Assembly (NCBI RefSeq): GCF_039655875.1
Contig: NZ_JBBYXK010000001.1
Coordinates: 868,001 to 932,000 of the forward strand
From: Emcibacter sp. SYSU 3D8
GTDB lineage: Bacteria > Pseudomonadota > Alphaproteobacteria > SMXS01
Length of the DNA: 64,000 nucleotides
Direction: 5' to 3'
Numbering within the stretch: position 1 is the first letter of the stretch; each line of letters starts with the position of its first letter. The notes under the pieces were generated by a model. The model was not told the origin of the DNA. It saw nothing but the letters and a program-made list of their open reading frames with translations, and did not search any database. The translations under genes and the position numbers were made by a program. Shown in pieces: positions 27,211 to 36,751 of the stretch.

Positions 27211-28047
27211 TTACTCGGCGTCCGAAGGCTCTTCCGTGGCCGGAGCAGCAGCAGCAGGCGCTGCCGCCGCGGCGCCTTCCGGAGCTGCCTCGCGGGGCTC
27301 CGCGGGTCGGCGCGGACGCCGACCACGTATGGCACGCGGCGCCGACGGCAATGACGGCGGCGTCAGTGAGACGGGCGGCACATCGACGGCGATATCTGCG
27401 GAAATGTCGGGCTGGTCGTCGGTGCCCGAGATGACCGGCTTGGGCTGCGGCTGCGACTGAGCCTGCGGCGCGGCCGGTTGCCCGCCATTGTCGCGGCGCT
27501 GACTTCCGTTGGCATTCGCAGCGCCATTGTTGTTGCGCTGCTGGCCGCCGTTGTTCTGGCCGCCATTATTCTGGCCACCGTTACCCTGGCCACGCGCGTC
27601 CTGGTTGCGGTTATCCTGATTGCGGTTGTCCTGGTTGCGGGTGTCCTGGCCACCGTTGCCTTGGCCACGGTTGCCCTGGTTGCCGCTGTCCTGGTTGTCA
27701 TCGTCGCCCGATTCACCGGTCTGGTTGCCGTCGCTATCGGACTGCTCGTCGTAGCCGGACTGCTCATCGTCCTCGATGGCCTGCGGCTCGATGCCCTGGG
27801 CGATCATGATCTCGTTCATGATGCGCTGATAATGCTCGGCGTGCTGCAGGAAATTCTCGACCAGTACCCGGTCGCGGCCCACCCGCGCGTCACGCGCCAA
27901 GCTGACATATTTTTCAACCAACTGCGCCGCGGTGCCGCGGAGCTTGCCCGCCGGTCCGTTGCTGTCGTAAGCCCGATTCATATTCTGTTGGGGCGCGGGT
28001 CTTCTGCCCGAGCGACCCCGGGAGCGCTTGCCGTTGCTGTGTCTCAT
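27211..28047 (-). CDS. DUF4167 protein with Asn/Gln/Gly repeats
   Basis: This 278-residue protein has the alphaproteobacterial DUF4167 domain at its N-terminus: RPAPQQNMNRAYDSNGP, then LRGTAAQLVEKYVSLARDA and NFLQHAEHYQRIMNE. It starts with a basic, Arg-rich stretch (KRSRGRSGRR), so RNA binding is plausible. From about residue 110 to 190 the chain is low-complexity, with repeats such as NQDNRNQDNRNQDARGQ and NNGGQNNGGQ, then a Pro/Ala-rich tail. The place next to prmC-prfA and clpB is conserved in many alphaproteobacteria. Function unknown. Repeat number may vary among strains. Confidence 0.85.
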   Translation of the reverse strand: MRHSNGKRSRGRSGRRPAPQQNMNRAYDSNGPAGKLRGTAAQLVEKYVSLARDARVGRDRVLVENFLQHAEHYQRIMNEIMIAQGIEPQAIEDDEQSGYDEQSDSDGNQTGESGDDDNQDSGNQGNRGQGNGGQDTRNQDNRNQDNRNQDARGQGNGGQNNGGQNNGGQQRNNNGAANANGSQRRDNGGQPAAPQAQSQPQPKPVISGTDDQPDISADIAVDVPPVSLTPPSLPSAPRAIRGRRPRRPAEPREAAPEGAAAAAPAAAAPATEEPSDAE

Positions 28048-28276
28048 CGCGTCACTATGTTGTTATCTCGTTTCGGTCTTGCGGCTATTGCCACCGATGA
28101 TCATCCGGACAGACCCGTAACGGGCCCTAGAGCGTAGGTTGTGCAGCCAAAGGAGACTGCATCCAGCGATTCTAGTTCTGGATGACTTCAAGAGGGCAGG
28201 CCCTAAGATGCCCCGCGCTTCTCTTAGTGGCGACCCTACTCATCCCGCCAACATTTTCCAACATAAAATTCATCTT

Positions 28277-29146
28277 TCAGCGCTCTGCCCGGAAAAAAGC
28301 GCCCAGGCAGCGAATTCGGCCGGAAAGGTCGGGAATTTGCTGGACCATGCTGGCGCCGCCCCGTTCCAGCAGGGCAGCCACATCGTTTTCCTGTCCGGCG
28401 CCGATTTCTAGGAATGCCGCGCCGCCAGGCACCAGGACGCGTTTCAGGTCGGCCGCAATGCGGCGGTAGGCGGCAAGGCCATCGGCGCCTCCGTCGAGGG
28501 CGCCGACGGGATCGAACACCGCCACCTCGGGTTCGAGACCGTCGATATCGCCGCTTGGAATGTAGGGCGGATTGGACACGATCAGGTCCATTGCGCCATC
28601 GGGCAATTCCGCCGACCAGTCGCCTATGGCAAATGAAGCCCGCGCCGACAGGCCAAGCGCCGCGGCATTGGCGCGCGCCACGTCCAACGCAGCATCGCTG
28701 ATGTCGATGCCCAGGCCGCCATCCCCGGGCCGCTCGTGCAGCAGCGCGAGCAGGATACAGCCGCTGCCGGTTCCCAGGTCGGCGATCCGCGCAGCAGGCC
28801 GCTCCTCAAGCCAGTCCAGCGCCGCGCCCACCAGGGTCTCCGTGTCGGGACGCGGATCCAGCACCGGCGCCGCCACGGCAAAGTCGAGCCCCCAGAACTC
28901 CCGCCGGCCCAGAATGCGCGACACGGGTTCGCGGGCGACACGCCGGTCGATCATGGCGCGGTAAGCATCGGCGGCCGGGTCATCGACAGTCCGTTCCGGA
29001 TAGGCCATGAGTGCCTCGCGCCGCTCACCGGTCGCCGCGCACAGCAGCAGGGCCGCATCCAGCGCCGCCGACGCCACGCCCGCCGCGGCCAGGCGCGCCC
29101 GTCCGGACCGCTGCAGGTCGCCAAGGGTCGCGCCGGTGTCGGTCAC
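28277..29146 (-). CDS. prmC: Release factor glutamine methyltransferase PrmC
   Basis: PrmC methylates the Gln of the GGQ motif in RF1 and RF2. In 289 residues it shows the N-terminal helical domain, LGRREFWGLDFAV, the AdoMet motif DLGTGSGCILLAL near 123 and the catalytic SNPPYIPSGD near 190. It starts with GTG immediately after the prfA stop, so the modifying enzyme is made with its substrate. Confidence 0.95.
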   Translation of the reverse strand: MTDTGATLGDLQRSGRARLAAAGVASAALDAALLLCAATGERREALMAYPERTVDDPAADAYRAMIDRRVAREPVSRILGRREFWGLDFAVAAPVLDPRPDTETLVGAALDWLEERPAARIADLGTGSGCILLALLHERPGDGGLGIDISDAALDVARANAAALGLSARASFAIGDWSAELPDGAMDLIVSNPPYIPSGDIDGLEPEVAVFDPVGALDGGADGLAAYRRIAADLKRVLVPGGAAFLEIGAGQENDVAALLERGGASMVQQIPDLSGRIRCLGAFFRAER

Positions 29147-30244
29147 TCAGAAATCTCCGGCAGTCTCCATGGCCGCAAGCCGCTCGGCCTGGTCCTCGGA
29201 TATCAGCGCATCGATCAGCTCGTCGAGCCCCTGCCCCTGCATGATCAGGTCAAGCTTGTAGAGGGTCAGGTTGATACGGTGATCGGTGATGCGGTTCTGC
29301 GGAAAATTGTAGGTGCGGATGCGCTCGGACCGGTCGCCGCTGCCCACCTGGGTGCGGCGCGCATCCGAACGCTCGGCATCGAGCTGCGCCCGTTCGTGGT
29401 CGTACAGCCGGGCGCGCAGGATCTTGAGCGCCTTGGCCTTGTTCTTGTGCTGCGATTTCTCGTCCTGCTGCGACACGACGATGCCGGTCGGCAGATGGGT
29501 GATGCGTACCGCGCTTTCCGTGGTGTTGACGTGCTGGCCGCCGGCGCCAGAGGCACGGAATACGTCGATGCGGATGTCCTTGTCCTCGATAACGATGTCG
29601 ACTTCCTCGGCTTCAGGGAGCACCGCGACGGTAGCAGCCGACGTATGGATACGGCCGCCGGCCTCGGTCACCGGCACGCGCTGGACACGGTGGACGCCGG
29701 ATTCGAATTTCAGCCGCGCATAGACGTTCTTGCCGTTCACCGAGACGATGATTTCCTTGTAGCCGCCGACGCTGGACTCGCTGGCCGACATCAGGTCGAT
29801 CTTCCAGCCGTGCAAATCGGCATGCCGCTGATACATCCGGAAGAGATCGCCAGCAAACAACGCCGCCTCGTCGCCGCCGGTTCCGGCCCGGATTTCCAGG
29901 ATGACATCCTTGCCGTCATCGGCATCCTTGGGCAACAGACGAAGCTGCAGGTCGCGCTCGACCTCCGGCAGCCTTGTGTTGAGTTCGCGCAGCTCCTCTT
30001 CGGCCAGCGCCTTCATCTCGGCGTCGCTGTCCGGATCGCGGATCAGCTCGCCCAGAGAGTCGATTTCCTCGCGGATGCGGCGCAATTCGCGTGCACCCAC
30101 CACCACTTCGGTCAGTTCGGAATATTCGCGCGAAAGCTTGGTATAGGCCTCGCCTGTCAGATTGCCGGCATCCGCCATCTGCGCCTCGAGCCCCTCGAAG
30201 CGGTTGATGAGCTGCCGCACCCGTTCCTGCGAAAAGCCGGCCAT
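29147..30244 (-). CDS. prfA: Peptide chain release factor 1
   Basis: RF1 ends translation at UAA and UAG. The 365-residue product contains [14 protein letters not shown], the codon-reading loop [17 protein letters not shown] (PxT type of RF1) and [18 protein letters not shown], with the catalytic GGQ near residue 233. The start ATG overlaps the hisS stop (ATGA); extra residues upstream in frame are a shadow of hisS. Length is normal. Confidence 0.96.
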   Translation of the reverse strand: MAGFSQERVRQLINRFEGLEAQMADAGNLTGEAYTKLSREYSELTEVVVGARELRRIREEIDSLGELIRDPDSDAEMKALAEEELRELNTRLPEVERDLQLRLLPKDADDGKDVILEIRAGTGGDEAALFAGDLFRMYQRHADLHGWKIDLMSASESSVGGYKEIIVSVNGKNVYARLKFESGVHRVQRVPVTEAGGRIHTSAATVAVLPEAEEVDIVIEDKDIRIDVFRASGAGGQHVNTTESAVRITHLPTGIVVSQQDEKSQHKNKAKALKILRARLYDHERAQLDAERSDARRTQVGSGDRSERIRTYNFPQNRITDHRINLTLYKLDLIMQGQGLDELIDALISEDQAERLAAMETAGDF

Positions 30245-31485
30245 CAGTTCCCGCCCAGCCGGGCGACGACCTCGTCCATCGACACTTCGGTCTGTTCGCC
30301 CGTGTCCAGGTCGCGTACCGCGACAGCGCCCCGGGCCAGTTCGTCGCCGCCGACCAGCACGGCAATGCACGCATTGATTTTGTTGGCCTGCTTCATGCGC
30401 TTGCCCACATTGCCGCGGAACCCCAGGTCGGCCTTCACGCCGGCGCGGCGCAGTTGCTGCGTCAGCACCAGTGCCGCGGCGTCTCCGTCGTCACCCACGG
30501 GGATGACGGAGACAGGCCGCTCGGGCGCCGGCGGTTCGTCGAGCAGCATCACCAGCCGCTCGATGCCGCAGCCCCAGCCGATGCCCGCCGTGGACGGTCC
30601 GCCCATATATTCGATCAGGTGGTCGTAGCGGCCACCGCCGATGACCGCGCTCTGCGCGCCCAGCAGCGTGGTGGTGAATTCGAACGCCGTGTGCGTGTAA
30701 TAGTCGAAACCGCGCACCAGCCGGTCGTTGACGGTGTAGTCCTGCCCCAGCGCGTCGAGACCGTCCTTCACCTTCCGGAAAAAGTCCTTCGACGTCTGGT
30801 TGAGGTAATCGCCCATCTGCGGCGCGTTGGCGACAATCTTGCGGTCGCCCTCGTCCTTGGAATCGAGGATGCGCAACGGATTGCGCTTCAGCCGCATGCG
30901 GCTGTCCTCGCTGAGATTTGCCTCGTGGCCGGAGAAATACTCGACCAGCACGTCGCGATAGGCGGTGCGGCTTTCCGTGTCACCGAGCGTGTTCAGCTCC
31001 AGCGTCACCTTGTCACGGACGCCGAGGAGTTCGAGCAGGTGCGCGCCGAGCGCGATCACCTCGATGTCGGCCTGCGGCTCGGCTACACCCAGCACCTCGA
31101 TGTCGAGCTGATGGAACTGGCGCAGCCGGCCCTTCTGGGGCCGTTCGTGGCGAAACATGGGGCCATAGGCATAGAACTTCAGCGGCAGATGCTGCGCCAG
31201 CCCACCGGAGATGAAGGCCCGGGCGATACCGGCGGTGGGCTCCGGCCGCAGCGACAGGCTGTCGCCGCCGCGATCCTGGAACGTGTACATCTCCTTGGTG
31301 ACCACGTCGGTGGTCTCGCCCAGCGACCGGTCGAATACCTCGGTAAACTCGAAGATCGGCGTATCGATCTGGCCATAGCCGTAGCGCTCGGCCAGATCGC
31401 GGAAGGTGGCGATCACGTACTGGTGCTTGCGTGCCTCATCAGGCAACAGGTCATGGGTCCCGCGGACGGGTTGCAGCTTTGCCAC
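30244..31485 (-). CDS. hisS: Histidyl-tRNA synthetase
   Basis: This class II synthetase of 413 residues charges tRNA-His. Motif-bearing segments are [14 protein letters not shown] at the N-terminus, [13 protein letters not shown] (motif 2 region), [16 protein letters not shown], the histidine-binding [13 protein letters not shown] and [15 protein letters not shown] (motif 3). The start is GTG 31483-31485 with GGAG 8 nt upstream, 22 nt after ispG; this fits the conserved N-terminus better than the longer frame. Confidence 0.95.
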   Translation of the reverse strand: MAKLQPVRGTHDLLPDEARKHQYVIATFRDLAERYGYGQIDTPIFEFTEVFDRSLGETTDVVTKEMYTFQDRGGDSLSLRPEPTAGIARAFISGGLAQHLPLKFYAYGPMFRHERPQKGRLRQFHQLDIEVLGVAEPQADIEVIALGAHLLELLGVRDKVTLELNTLGDTESRTAYRDVLVEYFSGHEANLSEDSRMRLKRNPLRILDSKDEGDRKIVANAPQMGDYLNQTSKDFFRKVKDGLDALGQDYTVNDRLVRGFDYYTHTAFEFTTTLLGAQSAVIGGGRYDHLIEYMGGPSTAGIGWGCGIERLVMLLDEPPAPERPVSVIPVGDDGDAAALVLTQQLRRAGVKADLGFRGNVGKRMKQANKINACIAVLVGGDELARGAVAVRDLDTGEQTEVSMDEVVARLGGN

Positions 31486-31507
31486 TTCGGGGCTCCGGTA
31501 AGGGTCG

Positions 31508-32632
31508 CTACGAGGCCTCGGCGAGGGCAGCGGCACGCTCGATCTTGAGCTCGGCCGCCTTCTTCTCGACCAGGTCGACAATGTGCTCGACCATGTTCTC
31601 GTCGTTGATCTTGTGGTCGGTGACGCCCGACAGATAGATCATGTGGTTGCCGCTGCCGCCACCGGTCAGGCCGATGTCGGTTTCGCGGGCCTCGCCCGGA
31701 CCGTTGACGACACAGCCGATGATCGACAGCGTCAGATGGGTGTCGATATGGGCCAGCCGCTTCTCCAGCGTCTCGACGGTCTTGATCACCTGGAACGCCT
31801 GCCGCGCGCAGGACGGGCATGAGATGATCGACACGCCGCGATGGCGCAGGCCCAGGCTCTTCAGCATCTCGAAGCCGACCTTCACTTCCTCGACCGGTTC
31901 GGCCGAGAGCGAGACGCGGATGGTGTCGCCGATGCCGGCCCAGAGCAGCATGCCCATGCCGATCGACGATTTGACGGTGCCGGTCATCAGGCCGCCGGCT
32001 TCGGTGATGCCGAGATGCAGCGGGTAATCGCAGGCTTCGGCCAGACCCTGATAGGCCGCCACGGCAAGGAATACGTCCGATGCCTTGACCGAAATCTTGA
32101 ACTCGCGGAAGTCGGCATCCTCGAGCACCTTGGCGTGATTCAGGGCGCTCTCGACCATGGCCTCGGGGCATGGCTCGCCATACCGCTCCAGCAACTCCCG
32201 TTCCAGCGAGCCGGCATTGACGCCGATGCGCATGGAGCAATTATGGTCCTTGGCGGCCCTGACCACCTCGCGCACCCGGTCCATGGAACCGATATTGCCC
32301 GGATTGATCCGCAGGCACGATGCGCCGGCTTCGGCGGCTTCGATGGCGCGCTTGTAGTGAAAATGGATGTCCGCGACGATCGGGACGTTCACTTCCTTGA
32401 TAATATGCTTCAGCGCCGCCGTTGATTCCTCGTCGGGGCACGAAATGCGCACGATATCGGCACCGGCCTTCTCAAGGCCCAGCACCTGCTCGATGGTGCC
32501 CTTGATGTCCGTGGTGCGGGTATTGGTCATCGACTGGACGGCGATGGGTGCGTCGCCGCCGATCGGCACGTTGCCGACGTGAATCTGGCGCGACTTGCGG
32601 CGTTCGATATGTCTGTAAGCGCGGACGGTCAT
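31508..32632 (-). CDS. ispG: 4-hydroxy-3-methylbut-2-enyl diphosphate synthase
   Basis: IspG makes HMBPP in the MEP isoprenoid pathway using a [4Fe-4S] cluster. The 374 residues begin with the TIM barrel ([35 protein letters not shown]). The cluster ligands are the two Cys of SCPSCARQ near 272 and the Cys of [14 protein letters not shown] near 306. It leads the ispG-hisS-prfA-prmC run. Confidence 0.96.
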   Translation of the reverse strand: MTVRAYRHIERRKSRQIHVGNVPIGGDAPIAVQSMTNTRTTDIKGTIEQVLGLEKAGADIVRISCPDEESTAALKHIIKEVNVPIVADIHFHYKRAIEAAEAGASCLRINPGNIGSMDRVREVVRAAKDHNCSMRIGVNAGSLERELLERYGEPCPEAMVESALNHAKVLEDADFREFKISVKASDVFLAVAAYQGLAEACDYPLHLGITEAGGLMTGTVKSSIGMGMLLWAGIGDTIRVSLSAEPVEEVKVGFEMLKSLGLRHRGVSIISCPSCARQAFQVIKTVETLEKRLAHIDTHLTLSIIGCVVNGPGEARETDIGLTGGGSGNHMIYLSGVTDHKINDENMVEHIVDLVEKKAAELKIERAAALAEAS

Positions 32633-32723
32633 GTTGATCAGTGATCCCGTGGCAGTTGGCTGGGCTTATACCCCAAGGCCCCCCCGATGTCAGCCTGACA
32701 GTTGGGGCGATCCGGACGGAAGT

Positions 32724-33356
32724 CTACTGGTCCTGGGTGATCGCCGACAACTGCCCCTGATAGGTGGCCGGCGCCTCAGACTTGGTAAACGACGGATCCT
32801 GCGACAACTCCCATGCGACGCAAATGCCCAACGCCAGCAGCACCGCCACGATCAGCAGCGACAGTTTGGGCATGGCGTTTTCCTGCGCGATGCTCCACAT
32901 GCTGCCGCGATGGCGCGGATCTTCATAGGCGCGGCGCACCTGGGCAACCGCCGTGGGAATGTCGATCCCGAGAGCGGAGCCGCCGAGAAATTCGGCATAG
33001 GACCGCAGGAATCCAACGGCATAGGCGACGGGCAGTTCCTTGATTTCTCCGTATTCCAGCGCTTCGACGTAGTCGGCGCGGAATTTCAGCACCTCGGCAA
33101 CGTCCTCGATGGACAAGCCGCGCGCCTCGCGTGTGTGCCGCAGACGCTCGCCGAGTTCGGCCGCCGCATCCATGGCGCCGGGCTTGCGGTCCTTGATGGA
33201 AACCACATTGCTACGCTGATGCCGAACAGAGGGGAGGGCCTCGCCATTCTCGTCAACAATCAGGAGCCCCCGCCCCGACTCTTCGACCTCGATTTCCGGC
33301 TCCGCACCCGCTTTGCGCGCGGGCCGTATCAGATTGAGCACCGAGTGTGTATCCAC
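32724..33356 (-). CDS. RodZ-like HTH membrane protein
   Basis: This 210-residue protein resembles the N-terminal part of RodZ: a cytosolic HTH_25 domain in residues 65-140 (LGERLRHTREARGLSIEDVA, then DYVEALEYGEIKELPVAYAV), then one membrane span near 175-193 (LSLLIVAVLLALGICVAW) and a short outer tail. RodZ links MreB to the wall machinery. The usual long periplasmic domain is missing, so this is a short form. The start is uncertain: GTG 33356 is the longest frame, while ATG 33173 starts right before the HTH. It sits upstream of ispG, as RodZ genes often do. Confidence 0.75.
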   Translation of the reverse strand: MDTHSVLNLIRPARKAGAEPEIEVEESGRGLLIVDENGEALPSVRHQRSNVVSIKDRKPGAMDAAAELGERLRHTREARGLSIEDVAEVLKFRADYVEALEYGEIKELPVAYAVGFLRSYAEFLGGSALGIDIPTAVAQVRRAYEDPRHRGSMWSIAQENAMPKLSLLIVAVLLALGICVAWELSQDPSFTKSEAPATYQGQLSAITQDQ

Positions 33357-33457
33357 CTTAGTTCGCGCTGTTCCCGGGAAATCACAGTCAAGAAGATTCG
33401 ATAACTCAAAGGGTAACGAGTTCCGGAGGGGTATTCAACGGCCATGGCTGCAGGTAA

Positions 33458-35728
33458 TTACAATTCCACGCCGTGATCCCGGGCAAAATTCGTCAATTTG
33501 CTCCGTAAGCTATGGTCGGGCAGCTGGAGCAGGGTCATCAGGTAGGCACGGAGCTTGCCGACATCGAGACTGCGGATCATTTCCTTGACCGGTCCAACCG
33601 ACGCCGGCGTCATGGACAGGCTGCGCAGACCGAGTCCGATCAGCGCCATCGCCTCCAGGGGCTTGCCCGCCGCCTCGCCGCACAGCGAGACGCTGACCCC
33701 GCCCTTCCCCAGCCTGTCGATGATCGCGGACAGGAACGACAGCGCCGCCGGCGACAACAGGTCATAGCGGTCGGTCAGCATGATGTTGCCGCGGTCGGCG
33801 GCGAACAGGTACTGCATCAGGTCATTGCTGCCGATGGACACGAAGTCGACATGCGGGATCAGCGCGTCGAGTTGCCAGGCCAGCGCCGGCACTTCCAGCA
33901 TGGTGCCGACCAGCAGCCTGGTCGGCGGCTGGTACTTCAGGCGCATGTGCCGGCCGAGCTCGCGGTCGAGAATCGACTTGGCGGCAAGGAACTCCGAGAC
34001 GTCGCTGACCATCGGAAACATGACCCGCAACTCGCGCCCTGCGGTGGCCGCCAGCAATGCGCGCAACTGGTAGCGGAGCAATGCGGGCCGGTCGAGGCCC
34101 ATGCGGATCGCCCGCCATCCGAGCGCCGGGTTCTCTTCCTTGGGCCGCTCCAGGAACGGCACCACCTTGTCGCTGCCGATGTCCAGGGTGCGGAAGACCA
34201 CCGGCCTGTCGCCGGCCGCGTCGAGCACCCGGCTGTACAGCTCGCGCTGCGCCACGTGGCGCGGAAAGGTCGAGCCGATCATGAACTGGAATTCGGTGCG
34301 GAACAGGCCGATGCCCTGGGCGCCGGTATCGTCCAGATGCGGCAGATCGACCAGCAGACCGGCATTGATGTGCAGCGCCATGTCGACGCCGTCCCGGGTG
34401 ATCGCCGGCAGGTGGCGGTGTTCGGCGTAGGCCGCCCGCCGCTGCTCGCGCAGCGCGATGGCCTCCTCGTAGACGTCGACGATGTCCTGGGTGGGAAGCA
34501 GGAAGACCTGCTCGGTCATGGCGTCGATGATGATCTGGTCACCCGGATCGACCAGCCCCACGATGCCTTCTATCTGGCCGATTACCGGAATGCCCAGCGC
34601 CTTGGCGATGATCGCCACATGCGCGCTGGGCGATCCTTCGGCCAGGATCAGGCCGCGCAGCCTGGCGCGGTCGTAATCGAGCAATTCCGTGGGGCCAAGG
34701 TTGCGCGCGACAACAATGGTGTTGTCATAGAGTTCAGCCACCGCTCCCTGTTCCAGCCCCATCAGATGGCGGATCAGCCGGTTTGCCAGGTCATCCAGGT
34801 CGGAGAGCCGCTCGCGCAGGTAGACATCGCTCACCTTGGCCATGCGCACCCGGTTGTCGACCTGGACACGCTGCACCGCCGCCTCGGCGGTCAGGCCGCC
34901 GCGGATGGCATCGCGGATCTTTTCGATCCATCCCCGGTCGTTGGCGAACATGCGGTAGGTCTCGAGCACCTCGAAGTGATCGCCCTCGATTCCCAGGTCC
35001 GAATTTTCCAGCAGGGAGTCCAGCGACGAGCGCAGGCCGCCCAGCGCCTCATCGAGGCGCGCCTGCTCCTCGGCCTCGTCCTCGGCGATCAGCCGCGTCA
35101 CCTGCACCCTCGGCTCATGCAGCACGACCTTGCCGATGGCAATGCCCTCTGCCAGCGCCACGCCGTCGATCTTCGGCGGATGGCCCTGGGCGAAGGTGCC
35201 GGCATGGACCTCGCCGGGATCGATCAACTCGCCGGAGCCGACCAGCTCGGCCAGCACCATGGCCACGGTCTGCAGCGCCTCGACCTCTTCCTCGGTGTAG
35301 AGGCGCTGGGTGACGTTCTGCACTGCGAGCACACCGAGTACGCGTCCGGCGCGGATCACCGGCACGCCCATCAGCGAATGGTAGATGTCCTCGCCCGTCT
35401 CCGGCCGGTAGGCGAAATTGGGATGGGACTGGGCGTCGGCCAGGTTGAGCGGCGTGCCGCGCGCCGCCACTTCGCCGATAAGGCCCTCGCCCACCCGCAG
35501 ATTGGTCTTGTGGACCGCTTGCGGATTCAGGCCGACGGTGGCGAATAGTTCAAGGATGTCGCCCGCGCGCACCAGATAGATGGAGCACACCTCCGCGACC
35601 ATGTTGTTGGCGATCACCCGCACCATCTGGTCCAGCTTCAGCTGCGGCGACTCCGGCGAGGCCATCACCTCGCGCATGCGCCGCAGCAGCAATCTGGGGC
35701 CAGCTGGGTTGAGGGGCGCCGTAGGCAT
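33458..35728 (-). CDS. ptsP: Phosphoenolpyruvate-protein phosphotransferase PtsP (EI-Ntr)
   Basis: PtsP starts the nitrogen-type phosphotransfer chain by passing phosphate from PEP to NPr. The 756 residues hold a GAF domain (about 20-165; MVRVIANNMVAEVCSIYL), the phosphohistidine site GSPSAHVAIIAKALGIPV near 368, and the PEP-binding barrel with LFRTEFQFMIG, SIGSNDLMQYLFAADR and SLCGEAAGKP near 679. The start is ATG 35726-35728, 2 nt after the preceding stop; the long upstream frame is a shadow. It is preceded by a nitronate-monooxygenase-like gene and lysC. Confidence 0.94.
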   Translation of the reverse strand: MPTAPLNPAGPRLLLRRMREVMASPESPQLKLDQMVRVIANNMVAEVCSIYLVRAGDILELFATVGLNPQAVHKTNLRVGEGLIGEVAARGTPLNLADAQSHPNFAYRPETGEDIYHSLMGVPVIRAGRVLGVLAVQNVTQRLYTEEEVEALQTVAMVLAELVGSGELIDPGEVHAGTFAQGHPPKIDGVALAEGIAIGKVVLHEPRVQVTRLIAEDEAEEQARLDEALGGLRSSLDSLLENSDLGIEGDHFEVLETYRMFANDRGWIEKIRDAIRGGLTAEAAVQRVQVDNRVRMAKVSDVYLRERLSDLDDLANRLIRHLMGLEQGAVAELYDNTIVVARNLGPTELLDYDRARLRGLILAEGSPSAHVAIIAKALGIPVIGQIEGIVGLVDPGDQIIIDAMTEQVFLLPTQDIVDVYEEAIALREQRRAAYAEHRHLPAITRDGVDMALHINAGLLVDLPHLDDTGAQGIGLFRTEFQFMIGSTFPRHVAQRELYSRVLDAAGDRPVVFRTLDIGSDKVVPFLERPKEENPALGWRAIRMGLDRPALLRYQLRALLAATAGRELRVMFPMVSDVSEFLAAKSILDRELGRHMRLKYQPPTRLLVGTMLEVPALAWQLDALIPHVDFVSIGSNDLMQYLFAADRGNIMLTDRYDLLSPAALSFLSAIIDRLGKGGVSVSLCGEAAGKPLEAMALIGLGLRSLSMTPASVGPVKEMIRSLDVGKLRAYLMTLLQLPDHSLRSKLTNFARDHGVEL

Positions 35729-35730
35729 GA

Positions 35731-36747
35731 CTACCGGCCTGCCAGATGCGCGGCAGCCTGATCGACAAGTTCGGCAAGGATATCGGCGGTCGGCTGCTCG
35801 GCCGTGACCATGCCAACGCTCTGGCCAGCCATCAGCGAGCCGTTCTCCACGTCGCCATCGATCACCGCGCGGCGCAGGGCACCGGCCCAGTAATGCTCGA
35901 TCTCGAGCTGGGCGGCCTGCTGATCCAGCTCGCCCGCATGAAAGCGATCGATCACGATCCGCTGGGTATCCATGAACTGATCGGTGGCCGCGTTGGCAAG
36001 GGCGCGCACCGGTATGACCGGAAAACGCTTGTCGAGCTGCACCGACGGCATGGCGTCGCGGGCATTGGCCCGGATGAACGCCTTCTTGAATGCCGGATGG
36101 GCGACGCATTCGGTCGCGCAGACGAAGCGGGTGCCAAGCTGCACGCCGCTGGCGCCCATTTCCAGATACATGGCCATGGCCTCGCCGCGGCCGATGCCGC
36201 CAGCCACGAACACCGGGACGTCCCTGATATGGGGCAGGATTTCCTGCGCGAGGACGGCCGTGCTGACCGGCCCGATATGGCCGCCGGCTTCGCTGCCTTC
36301 GATGACCAGGGCGTCGACGCCGCTGCGCACCAGCTTCTTGGCAAAACCGAGCGCCGGCGCGAAGCAGATGAGCTTGGCGCCATACGCCTTGACGGCTTCG
36401 ATGGCCTTGCCCGGCGGCAAACCGCCGGCCAGAACCACATGCCCCACATTCTGTTCGCGGCAGACCCCGATCAGATCCTCCAGCGCCGGATGCATGGTGA
36501 TCAGGTTCACACCGAACGGCCGGTCGGTCAAAGCGCGTGTTTCGCGTATCTCCCGCTCAAGCAGTTCAGGGGTCATGGAACCGCAGGCGATCACGCCGAA
36601 GCCGCCTGCATTTGAAATGGCGGACACCAGGTGCCGCTCGGACACCCATGTCATGGCGCCGCCGAGAACTGCATAACGCGCACCGAGGAATTCACACCCC
36701 CGGCGCCACAGCTCGTCGAGACGTGCCTTCCCCCGCGTGTCTGTCAT
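35731..36747 (-). CDS. Nitronate monooxygenase-like flavoprotein
   Basis: This 338-residue FMN barrel belongs to the NMO/enoyl-ACP-reductase-II superfamily. It shows VLGGAMTWVSERHLVSAISN, the EGSEAGGHIGP box that binds phosphate and substrate, VFVAGGIGRGEAMAMYLEMG and GVQLGTRFVCATE. Members oxidise alkyl nitronates or act as other FMN oxidoreductases; the exact substrate here is unknown. It sits 4 nt after lysC and 2 nt before ptsP, so it is co-transcribed with both. Confidence 0.88.
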   Translation of the reverse strand: MTDTRGKARLDELWRRGCEFLGARYAVLGGAMTWVSERHLVSAISNAGGFGVIACGSMTPELLEREIRETRALTDRPFGVNLITMHPALEDLIGVCREQNVGHVVLAGGLPPGKAIEAVKAYGAKLICFAPALGFAKKLVRSGVDALVIEGSEAGGHIGPVSTAVLAQEILPHIRDVPVFVAGGIGRGEAMAMYLEMGASGVQLGTRFVCATECVAHPAFKKAFIRANARDAMPSVQLDKRFPVIPVRALANAATDQFMDTQRIVIDRFHAGELDQQAAQLEIEHYWAGALRRAVIDGDVENGSLMAGQSVGMVTAEQPTADILAELVDQAAAHLAGR

Positions 36748-36751
36748 GTGA

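Noticed and set aside
27520-27720. Possible CRISPR-like or satellite repeat array
   Set aside because: The repeats are degenerate, lie in one reading frame and encode Asn/Gln/Gly units of the DUF4167 protein.
28048-28276. Structured RNA or riboswitch between the DUF4167 gene and prmC
   Set aside because: Some short pairings are visible but no riboswitch class I know fits; nothing to support beyond a promoter region.
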